A DNA stretch of 9,389 bases from assembly GCA_022827165.1 (NCBI GenBank), contig JAJDTN010000088.1:1-9389 (forward strand). The letters run 5' to 3'. Below the pieces are notes generated by a model, which was not told where the DNA came from, made no database searches, and saw nothing but the letters and a program-made list of their open reading frames with translations. This DNA is from Candidatus Latescibacterota bacterium. GTDB lineage: Bacteria > Latescibacterota > UBA2968 > UBA8231. Both the position numbers and the translations under genes were made by a program. Positions 1-8,124 of this stretch are shown piece by piece. Position 1 is the first letter of the stretch. Every line of letters starts with the position of its first letter.

Positions 1-1
1 C

Positions 2-1464
2 GAGGGGCGGCGCAGGCGCCAGGGATCGCTGGGCCGGCGCCTGGTCTTCATCTTCGTCACCCTGGCCCTGGCAGGGCTCGGGGGCACGGGCTGGGTCCTC
101 TACCGGCAGGCCCTCGACAGCCTCGAGGACCAGCTCGCCTCGCACCTGAAGGTGGAGTCGCAGATGATCGCCGCCGAGCTGGCCCGGGGCCAGGTGACCA
201 AGCTGAGGCAGGGCATGGAGGGGACCTTCCTGCACCAGCTGCTCCGGCGGCGCATGCGCGAGACCCGGGAGGCCCTGGGGGCGCGCCGCATCTACGTCTT
301 CGACCGCAGCGGCCGCAGTCTCCTCGACACCGAGGAGGGCAAGCGCATCGGCCGCGAGATCCACCTCCTCGCCTTCCACAAGCCCCAGGTGGCGGCCATG
401 TGGGAGGGAGAGCCGGCGAACACGCCGCGCTTCACCGACGAGGACACGGGCGATCACTACATGACCGGCTACGCGCCGATCCACAACCGGCAGGGGAGGA
501 TCGTCGCCGGCGTGGGGGTGGACATCGGCGCCGGGTACATGGACGCCATCGTCGGCTTCAAGCGCTCCGTCTATCTCCTCGCCGGCCTCGGCACCCTGCT
601 GACCTTCCTCGTGGGCCTCGCCGTGGCCCGCCACATCACCGGCCCCATCCACACCCTGGTGACGGCGGCGCGCCGGATCGGCCGCGGCAACCTCCGCCGG
701 GCGGTGAAGGTGCAGGCCCACGACGAGATCGGCTACCTCGGGCAGACGATGGAGGAGATGCGCCGCAAGCTGCTGGAGCGCGACGCCCAGCTGCGCCAGA
801 TGCTGGCCGGCGTCGCCCACGAGATCCGCAACCCCTTGAGCGGTATCGAGATCTACGCCGGCCTCATCGCCGACGAGCTGCCCGGCCAGGACCCGCGGCG
901 CGAGCACATCCACAAGGTCATCGCCCAGGTCCACGCCATGAACCTGGTGATCTCCGAGTTCCTCCACTTCGCGCGTCCGCCCTCGCCCCAACCCGGGGAG
1001 GTGGTGCTGTCGCAACTGGTGGACGACGCCCGTTTCCTGCTGTCGCCGGAGATGGAGGCCGCCGGCGTCACCTTCCGCACCGAGGTCTCTCCCGAGGCGC
1101 GGGTCTACGCCGACCCCGAGCAGGTGAAGCGCGCCGTCGTGAATCTCATGAAGAACGCGGTGCAGGCGATGGCCGAAGGCGGGGCCCTGACGGTGCGCGC
1201 CGTGGGTGCCGCCGGCGATGTCGCCCTGGAGGTGGAGGACACCGGCCCGGGGATGGCCGAGGAGGTCCGGCAGCGCCTCTTCGAGCCCTTCTTCACCACC
1301 CGCGAGAAGGGCTCCGGCCTGGGTCTGGCCATCGTGCGGCAGGCGGCCGAGACCAACGGCGGCCGTGTCGAGGTCGAGTCCGCTCCCGGCCGCGGCTCGG
1401 TCTTCCGCCTGGTCCTGCCGGCCGCCGGCTCGGTGCCCGCGGCCGAGAGGTCGGAGGTCGGCGC

Positions 1465-1468
<4 letters not shown>
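2..1468 (+). CDS. Sensor histidine kinase (NtrB/AtoS/ZraS-like), 5'-partial
   Basis: Membrane-bound sensor kinase that should autophosphorylate on histidine and pass the phosphate to the regulator encoded next. The frame is open from the window edge (488 codons visible) and the true start lies upstream. An in-frame GTG at 152 would remove the first membrane helix, so it is not the start. Counting from base 2, I see: TM1 at about residues 14-34 after an Arg-rich cytoplasmic tail; an extracytoplasmic region of about 150 residues with a Cache/PAS-like pattern (YVFDRSG, then GYAPI and GVGVDI); TM2 at 189-209; a HAMP linker; a HisKA domain with AHEIRNP and phospho-acceptor His273; and a HATPase domain with N-box NLMKNA (381-386), G1 box DTGPG (413-417) and G2 box GSGLGL (437-442). 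All catalytic boxes are intact. Its TGA overlaps the regulator's GTG by four bases, so the pair is almost certainly cognate. The ligand is unknown; the Cache assignment is inferred from pattern only. Confidence 0.93.
1453..1457 (+). promoter_or_regulatory. Ribosome binding site of the response regulator gene
   Basis: GGAGG inside the 3' end of the kinase gene, seven bases before the GTG at 1465. It fixes the GTG as the start although the reading frame is open far upstream. Together with the GTGA stop/start overlap it indicates translational coupling of kinase and regulator. Confidence 0.7.
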
Positions 1469-2846
<1,378 letters not shown>

Positions 2847-2850
<4 letters not shown>

Positions 2851-3722
2851 CCCGATTTCTCCCCCTGACGCTGCTGGCCCTCATGGGCATGCTGCGGCCG
2901 GCGGGCGGTCAGCTCGACGAGCTGGCCGCTCTCAAGGCGTCGCGGGAGCGCGTCGACCGGGTCTCGCAGTCGCTGCAGCAGATCCGCAGCCGCTTCATGG
3001 CGCGCCGGGACTCCCTCTCCTCCCGGATCGACAGCCTCCGCAGCCGCGCCCCGGGGATCCCGGACCTGCGGCGCCTGCAGCTCGAGTCGCGGCAACTGCT
3101 GCACCGGCTGAACAACGTCGAGGTCCGCCTCGACAGCGCCGCCGCCGAGATGGAAGCCCTCGACGAGAAGCTGCGCGCCGCCTACGACTGGGAGATCAGC
3201 CAGCTGATCCGCCTGCTGGAGGACGGCGGCTGGGACGCCGGACTCTACCGCCAACTGGAGGTCTTCCAGGAGGAGCGCCGGGTCCTGGGCTACAGCATCG
3301 GCCAGGGCCACTACCGCCTCGACGACGCGCACGAGCTGGCCCTCGCCGACGGCGACGGCCCGGAGGAGATCCGCCAGAAGCTGGAGCTGGCCCAGTACAT
3401 GGCGGTGCGGGCCCGGAAGGACTGGCACCGCCTCTCCCACCGCCTCGACTCCATCGAACGGGAGCTGCTGCTGCTGCAGCAGTTCGGCCCCGGCGAGGCG
3501 GCCCTGGTCTCCCGCGCCGGCGCGGGCTCGCAGCGGCAGCAGGTGGGCGACATCCCGCCGGGCGAGGCGGTGGCGCCTCCTCCCGCCGAGGCGCCGCTGC
3601 TGCTGGAGTCGCAGCGCCTGAAGGCGAGACAGCAGGAGCTGCGCGAGGTGCTGGCCTTCCTGCAGGGGCGCATCAGCGCCTTCAACGCGCGCATGGACCA
3701 GATCCTCAATGGCGCGGAGTAG
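2847..3722 (+). CDS. Exported coiled-coil protein of unknown function
   Basis: Not recognised as a named family. The 291-residue product starts with a Sec-type signal sequence: MTR, then a hydrophobic stretch (FLPLTLLALMGML), then Pro-Ala-Gly-Gly-Gln around residues 18-22, where cleavage is plausible. There is no lipobox Cys and no second membrane helix, so it is probably periplasmic. The mature part is rich in Leu, Arg, Glu, Gln and Ser with heptad-like spacing, notably about residues 23-120 and about 250-288. Between these are a region with Trp and Tyr (DGGWDAGLYRQLEVFQEER) and a short Pro/Ala-rich linker (about 233-247). This suggests long helical hairpins or a coiled-coil rod. The ATG overlaps the regulator's TGA (ATGA) with no clear Shine-Dalgarno, so translation is probably coupled to the regulator. 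That makes it a candidate periplasmic accessory or output of the two-component system. This role is inference from position; no catalytic motif is visible. Confidence 0.85.
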
Positions 3723-4491
3723 GTCCCCCGGGCCGGTGACGGACGACTTCACCCGGGTCTTCGAGCAGCTCTGGGTCGAGTTCCGGGCGCGCTGGTGCGT
3801 CTCCCGCGACCTCGGCGGGGCCCGGGCCTTCCACCACGACGACGTGAAGATCCCCATGCTGCACCGGGTGGTGCAGGTCGACGCCGCACCCGGCGACGTG
3901 GACCGGCTCGTCGACGCGGCCCTGGACCACTTCCGCCGCCAGGCCTTCGACTGCGCCTTCACCCTGACGCCCCTGGACCGCCCCGCCGATCTCGGCGAGC
4001 GCCTCCTGGGGCGGGGGTTCGACCTCGCGCTCCGGGCCACCGCCATGCTCTGCGACCGCCCCGCCGAGCCGCTGCGGGCCCCGGAGGTGGAGGTCGTCGT
4101 CCCCGAGGCCGGCGACTACGGCCCCTGGGCGCCGGTCTGGTGCCGGAGCTTCGACCTGCCGCCCGAGGCCGGGGAACTGGGCCGCACCGTCCTCGACATT
4201 CCCCGGGTGCGGCTCTACCTGGCCCGCCGCGGCGGAGAGCCGGCGGGCACCGCCCTGCTCTACTCCGATCACGGCATGGGTTACGTCGACCTCGTGGGCA
4301 CCCTCCCGGGCCATCGCCGTCGGGGCGTGGCCTCGGCCCTGGTGGCGCGCGCCGCGGCCGACTCGGCGGCCCTGGGCAACCGCTGGACGACGCTGGAGAC
4401 CGAGCCCGACAGCGGCGCCGAGAGGGTCTACCGCCGCCGCGGCTTCCGCCGCGCGCACCTGCGTCCGCGCTACGTCCGCGCCGCCGGCTGA
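3709..4491 (+). CDS. GNAT-family N-acyltransferase
   Basis: Predicted cytoplasmic acetyl/acyl-CoA-dependent transferase (260 aa). The C-terminal half (about 110-260) shows a GNAT core: a beta-strand segment YVDLVGTLPGH leading into the CoA pyrophosphate-binding motif R203-R-R-G206-V-A208 (Q/R-x-x-G-x-G/A type) followed by a helix. Then comes TTLETEPDS and the typical closing pattern ERVYRRRGFRR. The N-terminal 100 residues look like a second, degenerate GNAT-like half: a helix-rich start, LDHFRRQAFDCAF, then LGERLLGRGFDLA. This resembles two-lobed GNAT proteins in which only one lobe binds CoA. The acceptor is unknown. The ATG at 3709 overlaps the coiled-coil gene by 14 bases and has only a weak GGA at 3695-3697. 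An alternative GTG at 3736 would lie 13 bases after that gene and drop nine residues. The downstream amidohydrolase begins 23 bases later, so it is probably in the same operon. Confidence 0.85.
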   Translation: MARSRSPGPVTDDFTRVFEQLWVEFRARWCVSRDLGGARAFHHDDVKIPMLHRVVQVDAAPGDVDRLVDAALDHFRRQAFDCAFTLTPLDRPADLGERLLGRGFDLALRATAMLCDRPAEPLRAPEVEVVVPEAGDYGPWAPVWCRSFDLPPEAGELGRTVLDIPRVRLYLARRGGEPAGTALLYSDHGMGYVDLVGTLPGHRRRGVASALVARAAADSAALGNRWTTLETEPDSGAERVYRRRGFRRAHLRPRYVRAAG

Positions 4492-4514
4492 GGCGCGCCG
4501 GCCTTGCTTCGCCC

Positions 4515-5348
4515 GTGACCGGTCTCGCCGCCCTGCGCCGCCGCCTCGACCCGGGCGGCCCCGTCATCGACGCCCACGTCCACCCGCTGGACAACTTCGG
4601 CGGCTTCCCCCTCTCCGGCGCCGCCGAGGACGCGCGGCGTCTGGGCGATGCCGCCCGCCGGGCCGGGGTCACCCGGGCGGTCCTGTTCTCCCTGCACTCG
4701 AGCACGCCGAGGGAGCCGACGCCCGACCAGTGCCGCGAGGCCAACGACTACGCCCTGGCCATGCGCGACGTCTCGGAGGGGTTCTTCCTGCCCTTCTGCT
4801 ACGTCTCGCCGGCGTTCCCGCGGGAGGCGGCGGCCGAGGTCGACCGCTGCGTCGCCGGCGAGGGCATGGTGGGGGTCAAGCTGTGGGTCGCCCGCCGCGC
4901 CCGCGAGCCCGGCCTCGACCCGATCCTGGAGCGCGCGGTGGCCCACGGGGTGCCGGTGCTGCAGCACGCCTGGCGCAAGACCACGGGCAACCTGGCGGGG
5001 GAGTCCTTCCCCGCCGACGTGGCCCACCTGGCCCGCCGCCACCCGGGGGCGCGGATCATCATGGCCCACCTCAACGGCTGCAATCCCCGCGGCGTCGAGG
5101 ACGTGCGCGGCTGCGCCAACGTCTTCGTCGACACCTCGGGCGGCGATCCGGAGAGCGGCATGGTGGAGCTGGCGGTGCGGCGCCTGGGCGCCGGCCGCGT
5201 GGTCTACGGGTCGGACGCGCCGATCCGCCACTTCGGCATCACCCTGGCCAAGGTCCTGGGGGCGGACCTGGAAGCCGCGGAGAAGCGCCGCATCCTGTGG
5301 GACAACCTGCGGGGGCTGCTGCCGGCGCGGGCCTGCCTGGGGGACTGA
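4515..5348 (+). CDS. Amidohydrolase-superfamily metal-dependent hydrolase (Amidohydro_2-like), intact
   Basis: Predicted cytoplasmic TIM-barrel hydrolase or decarboxylase of the Amidohydro_2 type (277 aa). Visible active-site elements in order: IDAHVHP with H21 and H23 on strand 1; GVKLW with K122; VLQHAW with H151; MAHLNG with H185; and YGSDAP with D234, the usual proton-handling Asp. The C-terminal helix (RRILWDNLRGLL) matches the family's common Asn-containing ending, where enzymes often read ILxxNAxRL. The family includes hydrolases and decarboxylases acting on lactones, amides and aromatic or sugar acids; which reaction applies here cannot be decided. The GTG at 4515 is the only sensible start: the barrel's first strand follows within 16 residues, and no in-frame start lies in the few codons upstream. 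No strong ribosome binding site is seen, so it may depend on coupling to the GNAT gene 23 bases upstream. A related, degenerate gene follows after eight bases. Confidence 0.9.
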   Translation: MTGLAALRRRLDPGGPVIDAHVHPLDNFGGFPLSGAAEDARRLGDAARRAGVTRAVLFSLHSSTPREPTPDQCREANDYALAMRDVSEGFFLPFCYVSPAFPREAAAEVDRCVAGEGMVGVKLWVARRAREPGLDPILERAVAHGVPVLQHAWRKTTGNLAGESFPADVAHLARRHPGARIIMAHLNGCNPRGVEDVRGCANVFVDTSGGDPESGMVELAVRRLGAGRVVYGSDAPIRHFGITLAKVLGADLEAAEKRRILWDNLRGLLPARACLGD

Positions 5349-5352
5349 GGAG
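5349..5352 (+). promoter_or_regulatory. Ribosome binding site of the second amidohydrolase-like gene
   Basis: GGAG in the eight-base gap after the first amidohydrolase stop (context TGAGGAGAACC before the GTG at 5357). The spacer is short, four bases, but this is the only purine-rich site before the barrel's first strand and it supports the GTG start. Confidence 0.5.
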
Positions 5353-5356
5353 AACC

Positions 5357-6115
5357 GTGGAGATCGTCGACGTCTGCGCCTGGACCGGCCACTGGGCGTC
5401 GCTGCGGCTGCCCGGCTCGGCGGACCGGGTGGTGGCCTCCCTGGAGCAGGTGGGCGTCGGGCGGGTGCTCCTGTCGCCCCTGGACGCCGCCTTCGCCCAC
5501 AACCCGCACCTGGCCAACGCCGACGTGTACGCGGCGGCGGAGTGCTTTCCCGCGGTGCGGCCCGTCCCCGTCCTCGACCCGGGTCTGGCCACCTGGCGCG
5601 AGGAGCTGGCCCTGGCCGTCGACAGGGGAGCCCCCGCCGTGCGCTGGCTGCCGGCTTACGGCGGCTACGATCTGAAGGACGTGGACGAGTGCGCCGCCGC
5701 CGTGGGCGAGGCGGGTCTCGTCCTCTTCGTGCAGACGCGGCTGGAGGACCCCCGGCGGCAGCACCCGGGGGCGGTGGTCCCCGACGTGGACCCCGCGGCG
5801 GTGGCGGCCCTGGCGCGGCGGAACCCCCGGGTGCCGGTGGTCATCGGCGGAGCCACCTGGAAGGCGGTCCTCGACCTCGGGCCGCAGATCCTCGCCCTGG
5901 AGCGGCTCCACGCCGACGTCTCCCAGGCCGACGGCATGGACAGCCTCCTGCGCATGGTCGAGGCGGGCCTGGCGCCGCGGCTGCTCTTCGGCACCCACGC
6001 CCCGTTCTTCGTGCCCCTCGCCGGCCTCGCCCGCGTGGTGCTGGACCTGGAGGCGCCCGAGGCGGAGGCGATCCTCGGGGGCAACGCCCGGCGGCTGCTG
6101 CCTCAGCGGGACTGA
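5357..6115 (+). CDS. Amidohydrolase-like TIM-barrel protein with most metal ligands missing
   Basis: A 252-residue protein with the size, strand pattern and ending (AILGGNARRLLPQ) of the Amidohydro_2 family, but with an altered active site. The strand-1 position reads IVDVCAWTGHW instead of D-x-H-x-H. The mid-barrel His strands are replaced by VLFVQTRLED and VVIGGATW, and the GSD motif becomes FGTHAP (H214, no Asp). A motif QTRLED..RQHP (126-137) is prominent. From memory, small amidohydrolase-annotated proteins of Planctomycetes and related bacteria share a similar Q-x-R-x-E-D-x-R-x-Q-H-P stretch together with FGxHAPFF, so this is probably an established subfamily and not a decaying copy. 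The frame is open and the base composition matches the neighbours, arguing for a functional gene. It may use a different chemistry, no metal, or act as partner of the preceding intact enzyme. The 3' end overlaps the opposite-strand oxidoreductase gene by 13 bases. Confidence 0.8.
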   Translation: MEIVDVCAWTGHWASLRLPGSADRVVASLEQVGVGRVLLSPLDAAFAHNPHLANADVYAAAECFPAVRPVPVLDPGLATWREELALAVDRGAPAVRWLPAYGGYDLKDVDECAAAVGEAGLVLFVQTRLEDPRRQHPGAVVPDVDPAAVAALARRNPRVPVVIGGATWKAVLDLGPQILALERLHADVSQADGMDSLLRMVEAGLAPRLLFGTHAPFFVPLAGLARVVLDLEAPEAEAILGGNARRLLPQRD

Positions 6116-6120
6116 GCCGC
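6091..6120. terminator. Inverted repeat at the convergent gene ends, possible weak bidirectional terminator
   Basis: CTCAG (6102-6106), five-base loop CGGGA, CTGAG (6112-6116). A flanking GCGG (6091-6094) can pair with CCGC (6117-6120) if seven bases bulge out. The left arm holds the stop of the minus-strand oxidoreductase and the right arm the stop of the plus-strand amidohydrolase-like gene. No T-run follows on either side, so if it terminates transcription it is not a classical intrinsic terminator. The hairpin is visible in the sequence; the function is inferred. Confidence 0.3.
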
Positions 6121-7215
6121 GGCCCTCTCCCGGCGCACCCGCGCCGGCACGTCGTCCTCGCGGATCTCCGACGACAGGATCCCCAGGCCGCGGTCGGCCA
6201 GGGGCAGCTCGACCTTCACGCACCCGCGCCGGTGGGACTCGCGCAGGGCCACCGCCACCTCCAGGGCCGCGCGCCCGTCGTCGCCGGAGCAGCGCGGGTC
6301 GCCGCCGGACTCGATGCAGCCGATCAGGTCGTCGACGATGGTCAGGCCCATGCCCTGCATGCGCGCCGGCCACGGGAAGGGGACCCGCGCCGCCAGGCCG
6401 CGGTTGCGGGGGCCTCCCTCCACGGGGCGCCACATCTCCCAGTCGAGGGCGTTGGACCCCGAGCGCACCCGGCCCCCGGTGCCGATGACGTCGACCTCCC
6501 AGGAGGCGAGGCCGCCGTCGGTCGACCGCAGGTAGGCGCGGACGCCGTTGTCGAAGGCGAGGTAGGCGTTGCCCTGCAGGTCGGTCTCGCCGGCGGCGGC
6601 CTCGTCGGACTCCATCTCGCCGAAGACCCAGCTCACGTCGCCGCCGGCGAGGTAGCGGATGATGTCGATGGCGTGAGAGCCGTTGTGGGAGAGGCCGCAC
6701 TGGGCGTACGCGGTGACCTGCAGGACCCGGCCCAGGTCGCCGCTGTCGATGCGCTTGCGGGTCTCGGCGTAGAACGGGTTCCAGCGGCGGGCGCAGTTGA
6801 CGGCCAGGGCGGCGCCGCGGCGGCGGCAGGCGTCGACCATGTCGTCGGCCTCGGCCAGGGTCAGGGCCAGGGGCTTCTCGGCCCAGATCGCCCGCACCCC
6901 GGCGGCGGCGCAGTCGACGACGATGCGGCGGCGGACCCGCGCCGTGGTGCAGACGCTCACCAGGTCGAGCCGCTCCCCGGCGAGCATCTCGCGGTAGTCG
7001 GCGTAGAGATGGCCGGACTCCAGGCCCCAGCGCTCGCCGAAGATGGCCCGCTGCTCGTCGTGGGGGTCGGCGCCGGCCACCAGCTCGACCCCGGGGTGGG
7101 CGTGGTAGCTGGGGCCGTGGCAGTAGGGCAGGAAGATCGAGCCGCCCCACTCGATCTCGTCGTCGAAGGTGCTGCCCATGCGGCCGAGGCCGATGACGGC
7201 GGCGCGGTACGCCAT
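6103..7215 (-). CDS. Gfo/Idh/MocA-family NAD(P)-dependent oxidoreductase
   Basis: Predicted cytoplasmic dehydrogenase (370 aa) of the glucose-fructose oxidoreductase/inositol dehydrogenase family, which oxidises or reduces sugars, cyclitols and their derivatives. The N-terminal Rossmann fold has G9-L-G11-R-M-G14 after the first strand. The family lysine lies in W-A-E113-K114-P115. A second domain contains RRWNPFY (143-149) and the signature GSHAIDIIR (179-187), where H181 and D184 sit at the usual catalytic positions. Length and domain order are normal. The ATG at 7215 is supported by AAGGAG (plus-strand positions 7224-7229) eight bases upstream. It is convergent with and overlaps the amidohydrolase-like gene, so it has its own promoter, presumably in the divergent spacer 7216-7314. 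Some family members act alongside amidohydrolases in sugar-acid or cyclitol breakdown, but the opposite orientation weakens any such link here. The substrate cannot be inferred. Confidence 0.93.
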   Translation of the reverse strand: MAYRAAVIGLGRMGSTFDDEIEWGGSIFLPYCHGPSYHAHPGVELVAGADPHDEQRAIFGERWGLESGHLYADYREMLAGERLDLVSVCTTARVRRRIVVDCAAAGVRAIWAEKPLALTLAEADDMVDACRRRGAALAVNCARRWNPFYAETRKRIDSGDLGRVLQVTAYAQCGLSHNGSHAIDIIRYLAGGDVSWVFGEMESDEAAAGETDLQGNAYLAFDNGVRAYLRSTDGGLASWEVDVIGTGGRVRSGSNALDWEMWRPVEGGPRNRGLAARVPFPWPARMQGMGLTIVDDLIGCIESGGDPRCSGDDGRAALEVAVALRESHRRGCVKVELPLADRGLGILSSEIREDDVPARVRRERAAAQSR

Positions 7216-7314
7216 GGGGGATTCTCCTTGGAAGGGGTTCTCGTGGGGGAGTGCGGGCTCGAAGGAAAGCGGGGCCCTTGCCTCTGTCCACCGGCGCCGG
7301 GTACCCTTGGCCGC
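7216..7314. other. Divergent intergenic spacer, presumed promoter region
   Basis: This 99-base spacer lies between two divergent genes and is the longest non-coding stretch in the window, so promoters for both are expected here. I see no convincing -35/-10 pair. It contains two perfect palindromes, CCGGCGCCGG (7291-7300) and GGGTACCC (7299-7306), and a repeated CCCTTG (7275-7280 and 7304-7309) just before the phosphoesterase start. These could be operator elements, but short GC palindromes are common at this composition. The assignment as a regulatory region rests on gene orientation. Confidence 0.4.
7224..7229 (-). promoter_or_regulatory. Ribosome binding site of the Gfo/Idh oxidoreductase
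   Basis: AAGGAG read on the minus strand, eight bases before the ATG at 7215. It is the strongest Shine-Dalgarno in the window and selects this start over the long open frame that continues upstream to 8064. Confidence 0.75.
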
Positions 7315-8115
7315 GTGCGCATCTACGGAATCTCCGACCTGCACGTCGACTTCGCCCCCAACCTCGAGCAGGTGGCCTCCCTGCCCGTGGGGCCCCACCG
7401 CGGCGACACCCTGCTGGTGGCCGGCGATATCTGCCACCGGATGGACCGCGCCGAGCAGGCCCTCGGCCTGCTGGCGGAGCGCTTCGAGCGGGTCTTCCTC
7501 GTGCCCGGCAACCACGACCTGTGGGTGGAGGACCCGAGAGCGGACGCGGGCGGGACGGGGGCGCAGACCTCCCTGGACCGGCTGGAGGCGCTTCGGCGCC
7601 TGGCCGCGCGCCTCGGCATCGAGATGGAACCGGGCGCCGCGGGGTCCGAGTGGTGGGTCCTGCCCCTCCACGGCTGGTACGAGCCGGGCTTCGGCGCCGC
7701 CGGCGCCCCGGAGGTGGCCGTGTCGCGCCACTGGTCGGACCCCAACCGCTGCCGCTGGCCGCCGGAGCAGTCGAGCGACGCCGACCGCTGCGCCTACTTC
7801 GAGGGGCTCAACCGCCCGGCCCTGAGGACCCCTCCGGGCCGCCGCGTGCTCAGCTTCTCGCACTTCGTGCCGCGGCCGGAGCTGATCCCGCCGCTGGAGG
7901 GGCTGCGGTTCAAGGAGCTGCCGCGGGTCTCCGGCACCCTGCGCCTGGACCGCCAGCTGCGCGCCGCGGGGTCGCGCCTGCACCTGTTCGGCCACACCCA
8001 CATCGCCTGGGACGCCGTCATCGACGGCGTGCGCTACGTGCAGCGGCCCCTGGCCTACCCCCACGAGCGGGCCCGCCGGGGCGAGTCGGGGATCGAGCTG
8101 CTGCGGCTGGTCTGA
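7315..8115 (+). CDS. Calcineurin-like metallophosphoesterase
   Basis: Predicted cytoplasmic dinuclear-metal phosphoesterase (266 aa). The five family motifs are present in order: D8-L-H10 (ISDLHVD), G37-D38 (VAGDIC), G65-N-H67-D68 (PGNHDLW), S182-H183 (FSHF) and G226-H227-T-H229 (FGHTHIAWD). These supply all expected metal and phosphate ligands. A roughly 110-residue insertion between motifs III and IV carries an aromatic-rich segment (EWWVLPLHGWYEP) and SRHWSDPNRCRWP. The ending GVRYVQRPLAYPHER resembles, from memory, a family of calcineurin-like proteins also found in plants and algae, whose substrate I do not know. The GTG at 7315 is chosen because motif I begins within six residues, as is usual. 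An in-frame GTG at 7243 would add 24 unlikely residues. The ribosome binding site is weak, so a short leader or leaderless message is possible. It ends nine bases before the stop of the convergent ABC permease gene. Confidence 0.93.
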   Translation: MRIYGISDLHVDFAPNLEQVASLPVGPHRGDTLLVAGDICHRMDRAEQALGLLAERFERVFLVPGNHDLWVEDPRADAGGTGAQTSLDRLEALRRLAARLGIEMEPGAAGSEWWVLPLHGWYEPGFGAAGAPEVAVSRHWSDPNRCRWPPEQSSDADRCAYFEGLNRPALRTPPGRRVLSFSHFVPRPELIPPLEGLRFKELPRVSGTLRLDRQLRAAGSRLHLFGHTHIAWDAVIDGVRYVQRPLAYPHERARRGESGIELLRLV

Positions 8116-8124
8116 GGGGCTGCC

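Noticed and set aside
152..154. GTG as the start of the histidine kinase
   Set aside because: The frame is open to the window edge and encodes an Arg-rich tail and a good membrane helix before this codon, so the gene begins upstream.
3471..3482. 12-base palindrome CTGCTGCAGCAG with neighbouring CTG triplets
   Set aside because: It lies in the coding sequence for Leu and Gln runs of the coiled-coil protein and is explained by codon repetition.
7269..7281. Sigma-54 promoter (GG-N10-GC) before the phosphoesterase, which would link it to the NtrC-type regulator
   Set aside because: TTGC is present, but at the required distance upstream the bases read AG, not GG, and the TGGC element is missing.
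5204..7291. Antisense open frame of 695 codons spanning the second amidohydrolase-like gene and, out of frame, the oxidoreductase gene
   Set aside because: It is an Arg/Pro/Gly/His-rich shadow without a recognisable domain. The true minus-strand gene is in another frame, with its own ribosome binding site and Rossmann motif.
7278..7306. TTGCCT, 17 bases, GTACCC as a promoter for the phosphoesterase
   Set aside because: The spacing is right, but the -10 element barely matches TATAAT and the start site would fall on the GTG. Too weak to annotate.
4648..7314. Open plus-strand frame running into the phosphoesterase from far upstream
   Set aside because: Upstream of 7315 the translation is compositionally biased and overlaps well-supported genes in other frames. 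Motif I of the phosphoesterase starts six residues after the GTG at 7315.
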